A stretch of DNA of 21,155 bases from JAJYSO01 sp964579505 (GTDB lineage Bacteria > Bacteroidota > Bacteroidia > Flavobacteriales > Flavobacteriaceae), in the NCBI GenBank assembly GCA_964579505.1, contig CAZOGC010000022.1, positions 1-21,155 on the forward strand, given 5' to 3'. The position numbers were made by a program, and so were the translations under genes. Numbering within the stretch: the first letter of the stretch is position 1; each line of letters opens with the position of its first letter. The notes beneath the pieces were generated by a model. It made no database searches, had not been told where the DNA came from, and saw only the letters and a program-made list of their open reading frames with translations. Below are positions 14,056 through 21,155 of this stretch, piece by piece.

Positions 14056-15155
14056 TCAAAATAGCACTTATAGAACCCGTCGGAGGTCACGGAGGAATGG
14101 ACTATTACGACTATGGTTTAGCCCTAGGATTATCCCAAAACGAATGTAAAATAAATTACTACACTTGTAATAAAACGATTGTTAGAGAATATCCAAATGT
14201 AAACACGGTTAAAGTCTTTAAAAATATATGGGCAAAGGGTAAGTTGGGCAAATTAAAAACATTTTTGTCCGGTTATAGGCAGGCTGCTCGCCATGCTAAA
14301 AAAGCAGGCATTCAAATTGCCCATCTTCATTTTTTTGGGTTTTCTCCCCAGAATTTATTGGCACTCAAAATACTTCGGTATTACGGGTTAAAAGTAGTGG
14401 TTACGGTTCACGATGTAGATACTTTTGCAGGGAGCACCTCCAATACCATTGAAAAGCAATGCTATACCTTAATGGATGGGGTCATTGTGCATAATAATAG
14501 CTCTTATCGCGATCTAAAGGCAAAGGACTATGATTTTCCACCCATAGCCGTTATTCCGCACGGCAATTACAGGCCTTTTGTGCCGCAGTTGCCTTTGCCG
14601 GAATTTGGTGGAACCATCAATTTGTTGTTTTTTGGGCAAATCAAAGAAGTCAAAGGCTTGGATATTTTATTAAAAGCCTTTGCCAAGGTCATTGTACAAA
14701 ACAAAAATTTTAGGCTTACCATTGCCGGGAAACCCTGGAAAACAGAATTGGAGCAATACAAACGACAAATTGAAGAATTGGGATTAACCGAATATGTAGA
14801 AACTCATTTTCGGTATATTGAGGACGACGAAGTTGCTGCCTTCTTTGGAAACAGCCACCTTGTGGTTTTGCCCTATAAACGCATCTACCAGAGTGGAGTA
14901 CTGTTGATGAGCATGTCTTACGGACGAGCCTGCCTTACCTCAGATTTGCCGGCATTTACAGAGATTGTGGAAGATGGGAAAAATGGGTTTACCTTTCAGT
15001 CGGAAAATGAGGAGGACTTGGCCGACTCTATTTTGAGTGTAACCGAAGAATCGATAAAAAATACGACTTTTGCGGCACAAGAAACAATAACTACGAAATT
15101 TGATTGGAAAGCGATTGGTAAAAAGACCCGGTATTTTTATCAAGAGTTGGTTTAA
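14001..15155 (+). CDS. Glycosyltransferase family 4 (GT-B fold)
   Basis: The cytoplasmic retaining-type glycosyltransferase has 384 aa. The family fold begins near residue 19 (VKIALIEPVGGHGGMDYYDYGLALGLSQ). The GT-B C-terminal domain shows LLFFGQIKEVKGLDILLKAF, LTIAGKPW and VVLPYKRIYQSGVLLMSMSYG. The usual EX7E glutamates are not evident; the region reads YQSGVLLMSMS, so it belongs to a variant group. The only start codon upstream of the conserved domain is ATG 14001, and residues 1-18 (MNEVNQPTLRQAQDRQPT) are encoded by intergenic repeat DNA. The mature N-terminus is therefore probably an acquired tail. Linkage specificity is unknown. Confidence 0.88.
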   Translation: MNEVNQPTLRQAQDRQPTVKIALIEPVGGHGGMDYYDYGLALGLSQNECKINYYTCNKTIVREYPNVNTVKVFKNIWAKGKLGKLKTFLSGYRQAARHAKKAGIQIAHLHFFGFSPQNLLALKILRYYGLKVVVTVHDVDTFAGSTSNTIEKQCYTLMDGVIVHNNSSYRDLKAKDYDFPPIAVIPHGNYRPFVPQLPLPEFGGTINLLFFGQIKEVKGLDILLKAFAKVIVQNKNFRLTIAGKPWKTELEQYKRQIEELGLTEYVETHFRYIEDDEVAAFFGNSHLVVLPYKRIYQSGVLLMSMSYGRACLTSDLPAFTEIVEDGKNGFTFQSENEEDLADSILSVTEESIKNTTFAAQETITTKFDWKAIGKKTRYFYQELV

Positions 15156-15221
15156 AATATTCAGGAAGCCTACACGTTGTTATAATTGAAATGCTATAAG
15201 TTAAAAACAACGACAATGACG

Positions 15222-15246
15222 GTCACTTCGAGCGCAGTCGAGAAGT
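15222..15246 (+). repeat. Single GTCACTTCGAGCGCAGTCGA-type intergenic repeat
   Basis: The segment reads GTCACTTCGAGCGCAGTCGA and continues GAAGT, giving an imperfect palindrome (CTTCGA/TCGAGAAG). It is a familiar Bacteroidota intergenic element. It lies in the 207-nt gap between the two GT4 genes, and the rest of the gap shows nothing recognisable. Confidence 0.7.
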
Positions 15247-15362
15247 AAGCTGGATCGACTTGATATAATCACAATTTTTCAGCCATTTAAAACAGCATAA
15301 CACTAAAAAATGAGCAGCTGTAGATAGAGATGTAACTTATAAGAAAAAGAGATATTTCAAAT

Positions 15363-16463
15363 ATGAAAATAGCAATTATTGGAACGCGCGGAATTCCTGC
15401 GAACTATGGAGGGTTTGAAACTTTTGCAGAAGAAATAGCAACACGTATGGTGGAAAGAGGTGTGGAAACTTTTGTTGTGGGGGATAAAGGCCAAGAGTTT
15501 GATGAATCAGTATATAAAGGGGTTCAAATAAAAAAAGTGAATATTTCAAAACCTTCTAATCCGTTATTGTTTTATTATAAAAGCCTAAAGATTGCTGTCA
15601 AAGAAAAAGCAGATTTTGTTTTGATGTGTGGAGTAGGTGGAAGTATGATTGTTCCATTTGTTCGAAAAGGTCTTACTAAAGTGGCTATTAATCCTGATGG
15701 GCTCGGATTTAAACGTGATAAATATGTCTGGTGGAAGAAAAAAATATTTTTTTCACAATATTGGATGGCTGCCAGAATGGCTCCCTATTTGGTTTATGAC
15801 TCTAAGGGGATACAGGATTATTTTCACAAATATCTAAATAGATCCAGTAGGGGAATAGTTATAGAATATGGGTCATATATTAACCCTTTTCTAGAAAAAA
15901 AATACTCTCAAGAAGATTATAATGAATTAAGTTTGCCTTTTACCCCCAATAAATATCATCTGGTTGTGGCTCGTTTAGAACCCGAAAATAATGTAGAGAT
16001 GATAATCAAAGGTTATTTAGAGAGAGAAAGAAAATATCCGTTAGTAGTTGTTGGAAATGTAACTACTTCTTTTGCAAAGAAATTGATTGAGTATAAAACA
16101 GACAAACTCTTTTTCTTTGGAGGAGTTTATGAAAAAAAACGTTTACAATTGTTGCGTGCAGGGTCATTGAGTTATTTCCACGGGCATTCTGTTGGGGGAA
16201 CAAATCCGTCACTACTTGAAGCAATGGGGTCGGCAAATCTTTGTGTTTGCCATGATAATATTTTTAATCGAGAAACGATAGGGGCAAATGGGTTGTATTT
16301 TAGAAATGTAGAAGAATCTTCAAAGGCATTTGATAAAATTGAATCTGGAGATATAAACCGAGATGAAATGACCCAAAATGTTTTAAATAGGGTGAAAACC
16401 TATTACAATTGGGCGCTCATTACAGGAAGATACTTAAATTTGGCAGAAAAACTAAATCAATAA
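15363..16463 (+). CDS. Glycosyltransferase, DUF1972/rhamnosyltransferase-like (GT4)
   Basis: The 366-aa GT-B glycosyltransferase has the DUF1972 (Glyco_transf_4_4) N-terminus MKIAIIGTRGIPANYGGFET. That domain is found in Cps2T-like beta-1,4-rhamnosyltransferases. The donor-binding half shows LVVARLEPENNVEMIIKGY, FFGGVYEKKRLQLLRAG and HSVGGTNPSLLEAMGSANL, with the family Glu in LLEAMG. If the family activity holds, it would add a 6-deoxyhexose, which fits the dTDP-sugar route begun by RfbB; this is inference. ATG 15363 is supported by the conserved N-terminus. The next gene starts one base after its stop. Confidence 0.9.
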   Translation: MKIAIIGTRGIPANYGGFETFAEEIATRMVERGVETFVVGDKGQEFDESVYKGVQIKKVNISKPSNPLLFYYKSLKIAVKEKADFVLMCGVGGSMIVPFVRKGLTKVAINPDGLGFKRDKYVWWKKKIFFSQYWMAARMAPYLVYDSKGIQDYFHKYLNRSSRGIVIEYGSYINPFLEKKYSQEDYNELSLPFTPNKYHLVVARLEPENNVEMIIKGYLERERKYPLVVVGNVTTSFAKKLIEYKTDKLFFFGGVYEKKRLQLLRAGSLSYFHGHSVGGTNPSLLEAMGSANLCVCHDNIFNRETIGANGLYFRNVEESSKAFDKIESGDINRDEMTQNVLNRVKTYYNWALITGRYLNLAEKLNQ

Positions 16464-16464
16464 A

Positions 16465-17592
16465 ATGAAGTATTGGCTAATTTGTGTTTTTTCTTTGCTT
16501 TTTGCTTACGGTGCTAATGAGGGTAAGCAATATAAAGACACTCAACAAAAAAATAAAGGGGTAGAACTAGAACAGGCGCAACCACCAGGATGGCCTTGGA
16601 GGGGTATCACTATTGTTTCTCATACTGATAGAGAACGAGTAACAAAGGAAGCCATTGAAAATCTTAAAGAAGAAGGGGTCAACCTGATTCGATTGAGACT
16701 TTCAGTCCGAAAGTTTGCAGAGGCGAAGAATATTTCAGTGGATGAAAGTATTAAAAATACGTTTGATTGGTCTGATAAAGTGATTAAATGGTGCAGTCAA
16801 AGTGGATTATATGTCTTAATCAGTGTATCTGATTTTCCTATTGACCCTACCACTCGTTTTAATCAAACGGACTCAGAATTTTGGAACTCAAGAGACGAAC
16901 TTAATAAAGCATTAAAACATATAGACAAAGTTGTTGAACATTTTAACTCTTTTGAAAATGTTGTTGCTTTTGAATTTATTGCCGAACCAGTTGAAGTGAT
17001 TAAGGGTAAGTCATTGATACCAAAAAATTGGAATCAATTTTATTCAGAAATCCTAAAAACTGTAAGAAAGAGAAGTAATAAATATTTAATATATACCCCA
17101 GGTCCTTGGGGATTACCAATGGGATATAGAACAATGGAAAAACCTATAGACGATAGTAATATTATCTATAATTTTCATTTCTACCTCCCTCATAGTTATA
17201 CGCATCAGGGGATAAAAAATAAAAAGGAGAACGTTACATACCCTGGGGTTATAAAGTCAAGAAAATGGAATAAAAAAACTCTTGAAGACAAAGTTGATAT
17301 AGTAACCGAATGGGCCAATAAGTATAATATTAAGTATCTGTATGCGGGAGAATTTAGCGTAGTGAGATGGGCACAAGGAAAAGATAAATATATAGAAGAC
17401 CTTATTCAGATATTTGAAGAAAAAAACATTGCTTGGAGTTATTTTTCTTTTAATGGATGGAGGGGTTGGAACTATAAAGTTGAAGTAGAAGGAACTCCTG
17501 AAAATAGAGTTTTTGTTTCAGAGAAAAAGAGTAATACATTAAAAATATTAGAGAAATATTGGAAAAAGAACTTAAAGAAAGGAAAAGAGTAG
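16465..17592 (+). CDS. Secreted glycoside hydrolase family 5-like protein
   Basis: This (beta/alpha)8-barrel glycosidase is predicted to act outside the cytoplasm. The 375 aa begin with a short signal peptide (MKYWLICVFSLLFAYGAN; no lipobox Cys at the cleavage region). GH5 landmarks are Arg78 in LIRLRLS, the acid/base position Glu174 in FEFIAEPVEV, His238/Tyr240 in YNFHFYLPHSYTHQG and the nucleophile Glu296 in YLYAGEFSVVRW. The Asn normally before the acid/base Glu (NEP) is Ala here (AEP), which is unusual. Its place between a glycosyltransferase and a sulfotransferase gene suggests trimming, release or editing of the polymer made here, not feeding. Start is one base after the upstream stop. 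Confidence 0.85.
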   Translation: MKYWLICVFSLLFAYGANEGKQYKDTQQKNKGVELEQAQPPGWPWRGITIVSHTDRERVTKEAIENLKEEGVNLIRLRLSVRKFAEAKNISVDESIKNTFDWSDKVIKWCSQSGLYVLISVSDFPIDPTTRFNQTDSEFWNSRDELNKALKHIDKVVEHFNSFENVVAFEFIAEPVEVIKGKSLIPKNWNQFYSEILKTVRKRSNKYLIYTPGPWGLPMGYRTMEKPIDDSNIIYNFHFYLPHSYTHQGIKNKKENVTYPGVIKSRKWNKKTLEDKVDIVTEWANKYNIKYLYAGEFSVVRWAQGKDKYIEDLIQIFEEKNIAWSYFSFNGWRGWNYKVEVEGTPENRVFVSEKKSNTLKILEKYWKKNLKKGKE

Positions 17593-18482
17593 TGCTTCCA
17601 AATTTCCTAATTGTCGGTGTTGCTCGGTGCGGTACTACTTCTTTATTTCACTACTTAAAACAGAATCCTGAAATTGGTTTTCCAAAGATTAAAGAGCCAA
17701 AATATTTTAGTTCTTTAAATATAAAATTCCCCCAGAAGGGAATTGGAGATACAACAGTCGACCAAAAGATTATAAAAGATTTTGCTGATTATAAACAATT
17801 ATTTAGTGAATTAGGTAATCATAAAATGATTGGAGAGGCAAGCTCTGATTATTTTTACTATCATAAAAACACCATTCCGGAAATTAAAAGAATACTCGGT
17901 GATATTCCGATTATTATTTCCATTCGTAATCCGGTAGAACGTAGTTATTCAGCATATAACAATTTAGTACGAGACCAAAGAGAAAAATTGTCTTTTAAAG
18001 ATGCTTTAAAGCAAGAAAAGAGGAGAGCAGAACAAAATTGGGATTGGATGTGGGCGTATACAAGAGGGAGTAAATATAGCGAAGGAATCAAAGCTTTTAT
18101 GAATAATTTCTCTAAAGTAAAAGTTGTACTTTTTGATGATATACAGGATAACCCAAAAGAGGTCTTGGCGGAAATTGAAGATTTTCTAGGTGTAAATCAC
18201 TTCTCAAGCTATGAAACTTCTGTAAAATATAGTCCATCGGGAAGTCCTAAAAATAAATTAATCCGCTTGATTTCATCACGAAATTCATATTTCATTAATA
18301 AGTTAAGAACTTTAACGATGAAAATAGTACCGAGAAAATATCTTGAAAAATTATCGGCAGGATTTTTTTCCAAAGAACAGGTCGATCCTAAAACTATAGA
18401 GCATTTAAGAAAACACTTTTCTGAAGACATAGCAAAAACGGAAAAAATACTTGGAAAATCCTTAACGGCATGGAAAAAATAA
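17592..18482 (+). CDS. PAPS-dependent sulfotransferase
   Basis: The third sulfotransferase would sulfate the polymer or its precursor in the cytoplasm. GTG 17592 (296 aa) overlaps the upstream TAG by one base and is preferred. A TTG at 17559 would add 11 charged residues read inside the GH5 gene. The 5'-phosphosulfate loop FLIVGVARCGTTSLF lies near residues 5-19 and the 3'-phosphate motif IIISIRNPVERSYSAYNN near 108-125 (Arg112, Ser120 in GTG numbering). The C-terminus (LRKHFSEDIAKTEKILGKSLTAW) is typical of Sulfotransfer_1 proteins and ends complete. Unlike the other two sulfotransferases, no duplicate tail is seen downstream. Overlap implies translational coupling with the GH5 gene. Confidence 0.9.
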   Translation: MLPNFLIVGVARCGTTSLFHYLKQNPEIGFPKIKEPKYFSSLNIKFPQKGIGDTTVDQKIIKDFADYKQLFSELGNHKMIGEASSDYFYYHKNTIPEIKRILGDIPIIISIRNPVERSYSAYNNLVRDQREKLSFKDALKQEKRRAEQNWDWMWAYTRGSKYSEGIKAFMNNFSKVKVVLFDDIQDNPKEVLAEIEDFLGVNHFSSYETSVKYSPSGSPKNKLIRLISSRNSYFINKLRTLTMKIVPRKYLEKLSAGFFSKEQVDPKTIEHLRKHFSEDIAKTEKILGKSLTAWKK

Positions 18483-18483
18483 C

Positions 18484-18548
18484 AGCCAACCCTTCGACAG
18501 ACTCAGGGCAGGCAACCAATAGCCAATAGCCAATAGCCAATAGCCAAA
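18484..18548 (+). repeat. CCCTTCGACAGACTCAGG repeat plus AGCCAATAGCC array
   Basis: One CCCTTCGACAGACTCAGG unit (18490-18507) is followed by about four tight AGCCAATAGCC units. It is the same composite family as 13901-14055, with two changes in the first unit. Confidence 0.85.
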
Positions 18549-18651
18549 AATAAAATCAAATACCTTTCTTTTACAACGAATGAAATACTACAAATCCTTT
18601 TATTGTAAAAGAATAATTTGTATCTATACTCTTATCATCGATGAACTATAA

Positions 18652-18774
18652 ATGGAGAAGCAGCGACTAAAAGAAATAGTAATGGATAAAAATAAATTTT
18701 CTATCGAATTGCCCGAAAACATTTCAATCATATCTGCATATGAATGGCTTCTTACCAATACTCAGAATAACTAA
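18652..18774 (+). CDS. Possible small protein, 40 aa, unrecognised
   Basis: ATG 18652 to TAA 18772-18774 encodes a short charged protein: MEKQRLKEIVMDKNKF, then SIELPENISIISAYEWLLTN near the end. I do not recognise a family; the length and the SIELPENI phrase are vaguely antitoxin-like. It sits alone in the 313-nt gap between the third sulfotransferase and the deacetylase, with no clear promoter or ribosome binding site. It could be a gene remnant or a chance open frame. Confidence 0.3.
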   Translation: MEKQRLKEIVMDKNKFSIELPENISIISAYEWLLTNTQNN

Positions 18775-18795
18775 AAACCAACAGCCTCCAACACA

Positions 18796-19647
18796 ATGAC
18801 ACACGCCCTTTCATTCGACATAGAAGACTGGTTTCACCTGATTGGTATTCCTGAGTTGGAAGACCGTTCAAAATGGGACAGTTTTCCTACTTTAGTAGAA
18901 GAACGTACAGATTTTATTTTGTCTATTTTAGAAGAACATCAGGTAAAGGCTACTTTTTTTGTCGTAGGTTGGATAGCTAAAAAATACCCGGCTATTGCAC
19001 CAAAAATTGTGAAAGCGGGACACGAATTGGGTACTCACTCTTTTTGGCACCGAAAAGTTTATGAGCTAAGCCCGGAAGAATTTTATAAAGATCTTAAACA
19101 ATCTATAGACGTATTGCAAGACCAAACCGGAGCAAAAATAGAAGGTTTTCGTGCGCCATCCTTTTCCATTACTCCCGGTAGTGAATGGGCAGTAGAGGTA
19201 ATGCATGAATTAGGCTTGACCTACGATGCCAGTTTTTTCCCAGCACAACGTGATAATGGGGGGTATGAAATTGAACAAGGTCCCCAGTTGTTGGATCAAA
19301 AAACTTTTGGTTATGCTTTCCCCGAATTACCGATGAGCATGATGAAGGTTATGGGGAAGAATCTTCCCTTCAGCGGAGGCGGCTATTTGCGATTATGGCC
19401 TCAATGGTTCATTAAAAAAGGATTTCGGCAATTGGAAGAAAAAAATATGCCAGGCGTTGTGTATCTCCATCCTCGTGATTTTGCCCCCGACTCTCCCCGC
19501 GTAAAAATGCCGATTCATCGTCATTTCAAAAGCTACGTCGGTATGCGTACCACAGAAGGTAAACTTCGTATGTTGTTAGAGCACTTTGCATTTAACACAT
19601 GTAAACAGGTTTTAAAAACGCAGTTAGGCGATAAAATGCCGGGTTAA
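18796..19647 (+). CDS. Polysaccharide deacetylase family protein (NodB homology, DUF3473-like C-terminus)
   Basis: This metal-dependent carbohydrate esterase family 4-like enzyme is predicted to remove N- or O-acetyl groups from the polysaccharide. Its 283 aa contain NodB motif 1 in SFDIEDWF (Asp8, Asp11) and motif 2 HELGTHSFWH (His81, His85). GFRAPSFS (Arg119, Pro121) and a C-terminal YLHPRDF with a His-Pro pair complete the site. The arrangement, with a W after the first acidic motif and RAPSFS, resembles the deacetylases linked to exopolysaccharide/XrtA-type loci. No signal peptide is visible, so it may act in the cytoplasm or on lipid-linked intermediates. It counteracts or shapes the acylation pattern set by the two hexapeptide acyltransferases. 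Confidence 0.92.
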   Translation: MTHALSFDIEDWFHLIGIPELEDRSKWDSFPTLVEERTDFILSILEEHQVKATFFVVGWIAKKYPAIAPKIVKAGHELGTHSFWHRKVYELSPEEFYKDLKQSIDVLQDQTGAKIEGFRAPSFSITPGSEWAVEVMHELGLTYDASFFPAQRDNGGYEIEQGPQLLDQKTFGYAFPELPMSMMKVMGKNLPFSGGGYLRLWPQWFIKKGFRQLEEKNMPGVVYLHPRDFAPDSPRVKMPIHRHFKSYVGMRTTEGKLRMLLEHFAFNTCKQVLKTQLGDKMPG

Positions 19648-19649
19648 AT

Positions 19650-20040
19650 GTCATCCCAAACCTTAATACTGTCATGCTGAAACAGCCTGTACGCTAGGAG
19701 GGCTGTATTCAGCATCTCACAAATCCTTACATCCATACCTTGTCATGCTGAACTCGATTCAGCATCCTGAGAATCGGTAGTTAGAACGTTCAAATACAGC
19801 GAGGACAAGATCCTGAATCAATCTGCACGTTAGGAGGGCTGTATTCAGCATGTCCATGATACCATCGAAGATAGCTAAAAGCCATAGGCCAACAGCCAAA
19901 AGCCAAAAGCTAAAAGTCATAGGCCAGTTTGATGAGATCCTGAATAAATTGCTCGTACCTCCCAATTTTCAGGATGACAAGTTAGTCTGTTGAAGGCAAA
20001 ATGTTTGTATTCTTTGCGTAACAAGATTGAAGGGTTTGCA
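19650..20040 (+). repeat. Dense mixed intergenic repeats (TGTCATGCTGAA and AGCCAATAGC families)
   Basis: This 462-nt gap is mostly repeats. TGTCATGCTGAA with inverted TTCAGCAT occurs near 19670 and 19740. A 30-nt segment ending AGGAGGGCTGTATTCAGCAT is duplicated at 19686-19715 and 19822-19851 with few differences. AGCCAAAAGC units occupy about 19869-19926. The stretch 19764-19818 (ATCCTGAGAATCGGTAG ... AGATCCTGAAT) has a diverged copy at 20984-21037 beyond the toxin-antitoxin genes. No gene is supported on either strand. Confidence 0.85.
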
Positions 20041-20061
20041 GAATTGCGCCAAAATAATCTA

Positions 20062-20093
20062 TACAAAAGTCGTATATATTTTGTAATTTTGTA
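20062..20093 (+). promoter_or_regulatory. Candidate promoter and operator of the toxin-antitoxin operon
   Basis: TAATTTTG at 20084-20091 is an exact TAnnTTTG -7 element, 18 nt before the antitoxin ATG; no TTG -33 is evident at normal spacing. A perfect 7-bp inverted repeat, TACAAAA (20062-20068) and TTTTGTA (20079-20085), overlaps it. TTTTGTA recurs at 20087-20093. The layout suits autorepression by the ribbon-helix-helix-like antitoxin. Function is inferred. Confidence 0.5.
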
Positions 20094-20109
20094 CGTATAA
20101 TCAGGAGAT

Positions 20110-20364
20110 ATGGACACAAAACTCACCTTAAAGCTAAACGAGCGGGTCATAGAAGAGGCTAAGAAATATGCACACCGCCGACAAATAAGCCTATCGCGTT
20201 TGATTGAGAACTATCTTGAAGCGATGATAGGTAAACAAGAGAATAATGTTGAAATCTCCGCTTTTGTAAAAAGTATTTCTTCAGGAAAAAGTATCTCACC
20301 TGATATTGATGATAAGGACTTGAAAGAGGCATATAGGACGCATTTAGATGAAAAATATCAGTAG
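20110..20364 (+). CDS. DUF6364-like ribbon-helix-helix antitoxin
   Basis: The 84-aa protein is predicted to bind DNA and neutralise the PIN-domain toxin encoded two bases downstream. The N-terminus MDTKLTLKLNERVIEEAKKYAHRRQISLSRLIENYL fits a ribbon-helix-helix: a beta strand (TKLTLKL), then two helices with SLSRLIENYLE. The C-terminal half (about 45-84) is charged and probably the toxin-binding arm. ATG 20110 has a purine-rich AGGAGA a few bases upstream, a stronger ribosome binding site than for most genes here. This helps keep antitoxin in excess. The upstream palindrome is a likely autoregulatory site. Confidence 0.85.
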   Translation: MDTKLTLKLNERVIEEAKKYAHRRQISLSRLIENYLEAMIGKQENNVEISAFVKSISSGKSISPDIDDKDLKEAYRTHLDEKYQ

Positions 20365-20366
20365 AA

Positions 20367-20786
20367 ATGCAAAAGCTGTTTTTAGACACCAATATTATTC
20401 TTGACTTTTTGGGGGAGCGAAAAGGGTTTTATAAGCCTGCGGCAAAAATTATGACCTTGGCTGATAAAAAAGAAATAAAAGTTTATACTTCTCCGCTATC
20501 TATAGCGACCAGTTACTACCTACTTTCAAAGTATAGCAATAAAAAGCAAGCGTTAGAGAAGATGAGGAAGTTTAAAATGCTTTCTTACATCTCTTTGATG
20601 AATGACGAAGTGGTGGAAAAAGCACTTAACGCAGGATTTAAAGATTTTAAGGATGCCTTGCAATATTTTACAGCCATCGCTTCAAATTGTGAGATACTCA
20701 TCACTCGAAATGAGAAAGATTTTAAAAAGGCACTGCTTCCGGTGATGAACGCCGAAAGTTATTTGCAAATTTCAAAAGAACGGTAA
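20367..20786 (+). CDS. PIN-domain toxin (VapC-like ribonuclease)
   Basis: This is a Mg-dependent RNase-fold toxin of 139 aa. Acidic-site residues are Asp7 in LFLDTNIILDFL, Asp96 in FKDFKDALQY and Asp118 in TRNEKDF. The second acidic position common in VapC (a Glu in the helix near residue 45-52) is not evident; SIATSYYLL lies there, as in the DUF6364-linked PIN subgroup as I recall it. The start is two bases after the antitoxin stop, so the genes are co-translated. The pair has no link to polysaccharide synthesis and sits among repeats, as expected for an accessory maintenance module. Confidence 0.9.
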   Translation: MQKLFLDTNIILDFLGERKGFYKPAAKIMTLADKKEIKVYTSPLSIATSYYLLSKYSNKKQALEKMRKFKMLSYISLMNDEVVEKALNAGFKDFKDALQYFTAIASNCEILITRNEKDFKKALLPVMNAESYLQISKER

Positions 20787-20829
20787 CTCTTTGGGTAAAA
20801 CTCTGGTCTACCGACTAGCGAGTTTCGAT

Positions 20830-21110
20830 ATAACAACCTCCCTAGTTTGTCATGTAGAGCGCAGCGATATCCCGATAGTTTCGGGGCTCAAACAGTTCGC
20901 ACACTTCCCTCTCATATTTGTCATACTGAACAAACGCAGCCTATAGGCGGAGAGCGATTCAGTTTACCTGCCGGATGGTAGGTATCTTGTGAATTGGTAG
21001 CTATAACGTTCATCTATACCCAGACGAGATCCTGAATAAGTTTCTCCTTCGTCGAAACTCCAGCCTGCCGGCTGGCAGGTTTCAGAATGACAATGAGATA
21101 TGTCATCCTA
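20830..21110 (+). repeat. Dense intergenic repeats downstream of the toxin gene
   Basis: The last 369 nt hold no supported gene. Visible elements are a perfect CCCGA-TAGTT-TCGGG hairpin (20871-20885) and TGTCATACTGAA with AGCGATTCAG. Two palindromes of one type are CCTGCCGGATGGTAGG (20967-20982) and CCTGCCGGCTGGCAGG (21064-21079). A 54-nt segment at 20984-21037 is related to 19764-19818 on the other side of the toxin-antitoxin pair. The hairpins could also end transcription, but no U-tract follows. Confidence 0.8.
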
Positions 21111-21155
21111 TGTTTGTAAAGTAGGATTTAGAAGGGTCAATTAATATTTAAATTC

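Noticed and set aside
13878..14090. Minus-strand open frame of 70 codons with repeated VLSLSKGW peptide
   Set aside because: It is the reverse translation of the CCCTTCGACAAGCTCAGG repeat and overlaps a supported gene start; such frames are a common artefact of this repeat.
19759..20150. Minus-strand open frames of 68 and 77 codons
   Set aside because: They lie across mixed repeats and the toxin-antitoxin promoter, show no family features, and have repeat-derived composition.

Overview
The window is a surface-polysaccharide (exopolysaccharide, capsule or O-antigen type) biosynthesis locus from a member of the Bacteroidota, most likely a flavobacterium-like organism. The evidence is low GC content, start codons without strong Shine-Dalgarno sequences, TAnnTTTG-type -7 promoter elements, the family-specific genes (GxxExxY protein, DUF6364-type antitoxin, AlbA_2/HATPase protein) and intergenic repeat families typical of this phylum (AGCCAATAGC arrays, CCCTTCGACAAGCTCAGG, TGTCATGCTGAA). 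Every convincing gene lies on the + strand.

Layout. 19-1050 encodes dTDP-glucose 4,6-dehydratase (RfbB). 1208-2593 is an AlbA_2/HATPase regulator-like gene set between two copies of one repeat. 2841-5419 holds a Wzx-type flippase and a VioA-like sugar aminotransferase. 5503-5874 is a GxxExxY protein bracketed by two copies of a 71/72-nt repeat. 5961-8926 is a tight trio: an ATP-grasp ligase, a divergent PLP-fold protein and a sulfotransferase. A broken sulfotransferase tail follows (8988-9134). 9239-10790 encodes a GT2 glycosyltransferase and a hexapeptide acyltransferase. 11196-13806 encodes a Wzy-like polymerase, a second sulfotransferase and a second hexapeptide acyltransferase, followed by a second orphan sulfotransferase tail (13813-13899). 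14001-16463 encodes two GT4-type glycosyltransferases. 16465-18482 encodes a secreted GH5-like glycosidase and a third sulfotransferase. 18796-19647 is a polysaccharide deacetylase. 20110-20786 is a toxin-antitoxin pair (DUF6364-like antitoxin, PIN toxin) flanked by related repeats.

How the genes work together (inference from families). RfbB makes dTDP-4-keto-6-deoxyglucose and the VioA-like enzyme would aminate it to a 4-amino-4,6-dideoxyhexose. The glycosyltransferases build a lipid-linked repeat unit that Wzx flips and Wzy polymerises. Sulfotransferases, acyltransferases and the deacetylase would decorate it, and the GH5-like enzyme may trim it outside the cytoplasm. The product is therefore predicted to be a sulfated, acylated, amino-sugar-containing polysaccharide. 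The phosphoglycosyltransferase, rfbA/C/D and chain-length genes are not in the window.

The most unusual signals are architectural. Three accessory, non-polysaccharide genes or modules are each bracketed by a different pair of direct repeats. Two of the three sulfotransferase genes have a second, diverged sulfotransferase 3' end downstream. Together with a steep GC drop inside the GT2 gene, these suggest that the locus diversifies by modular exchange and repeat-bounded insertion.
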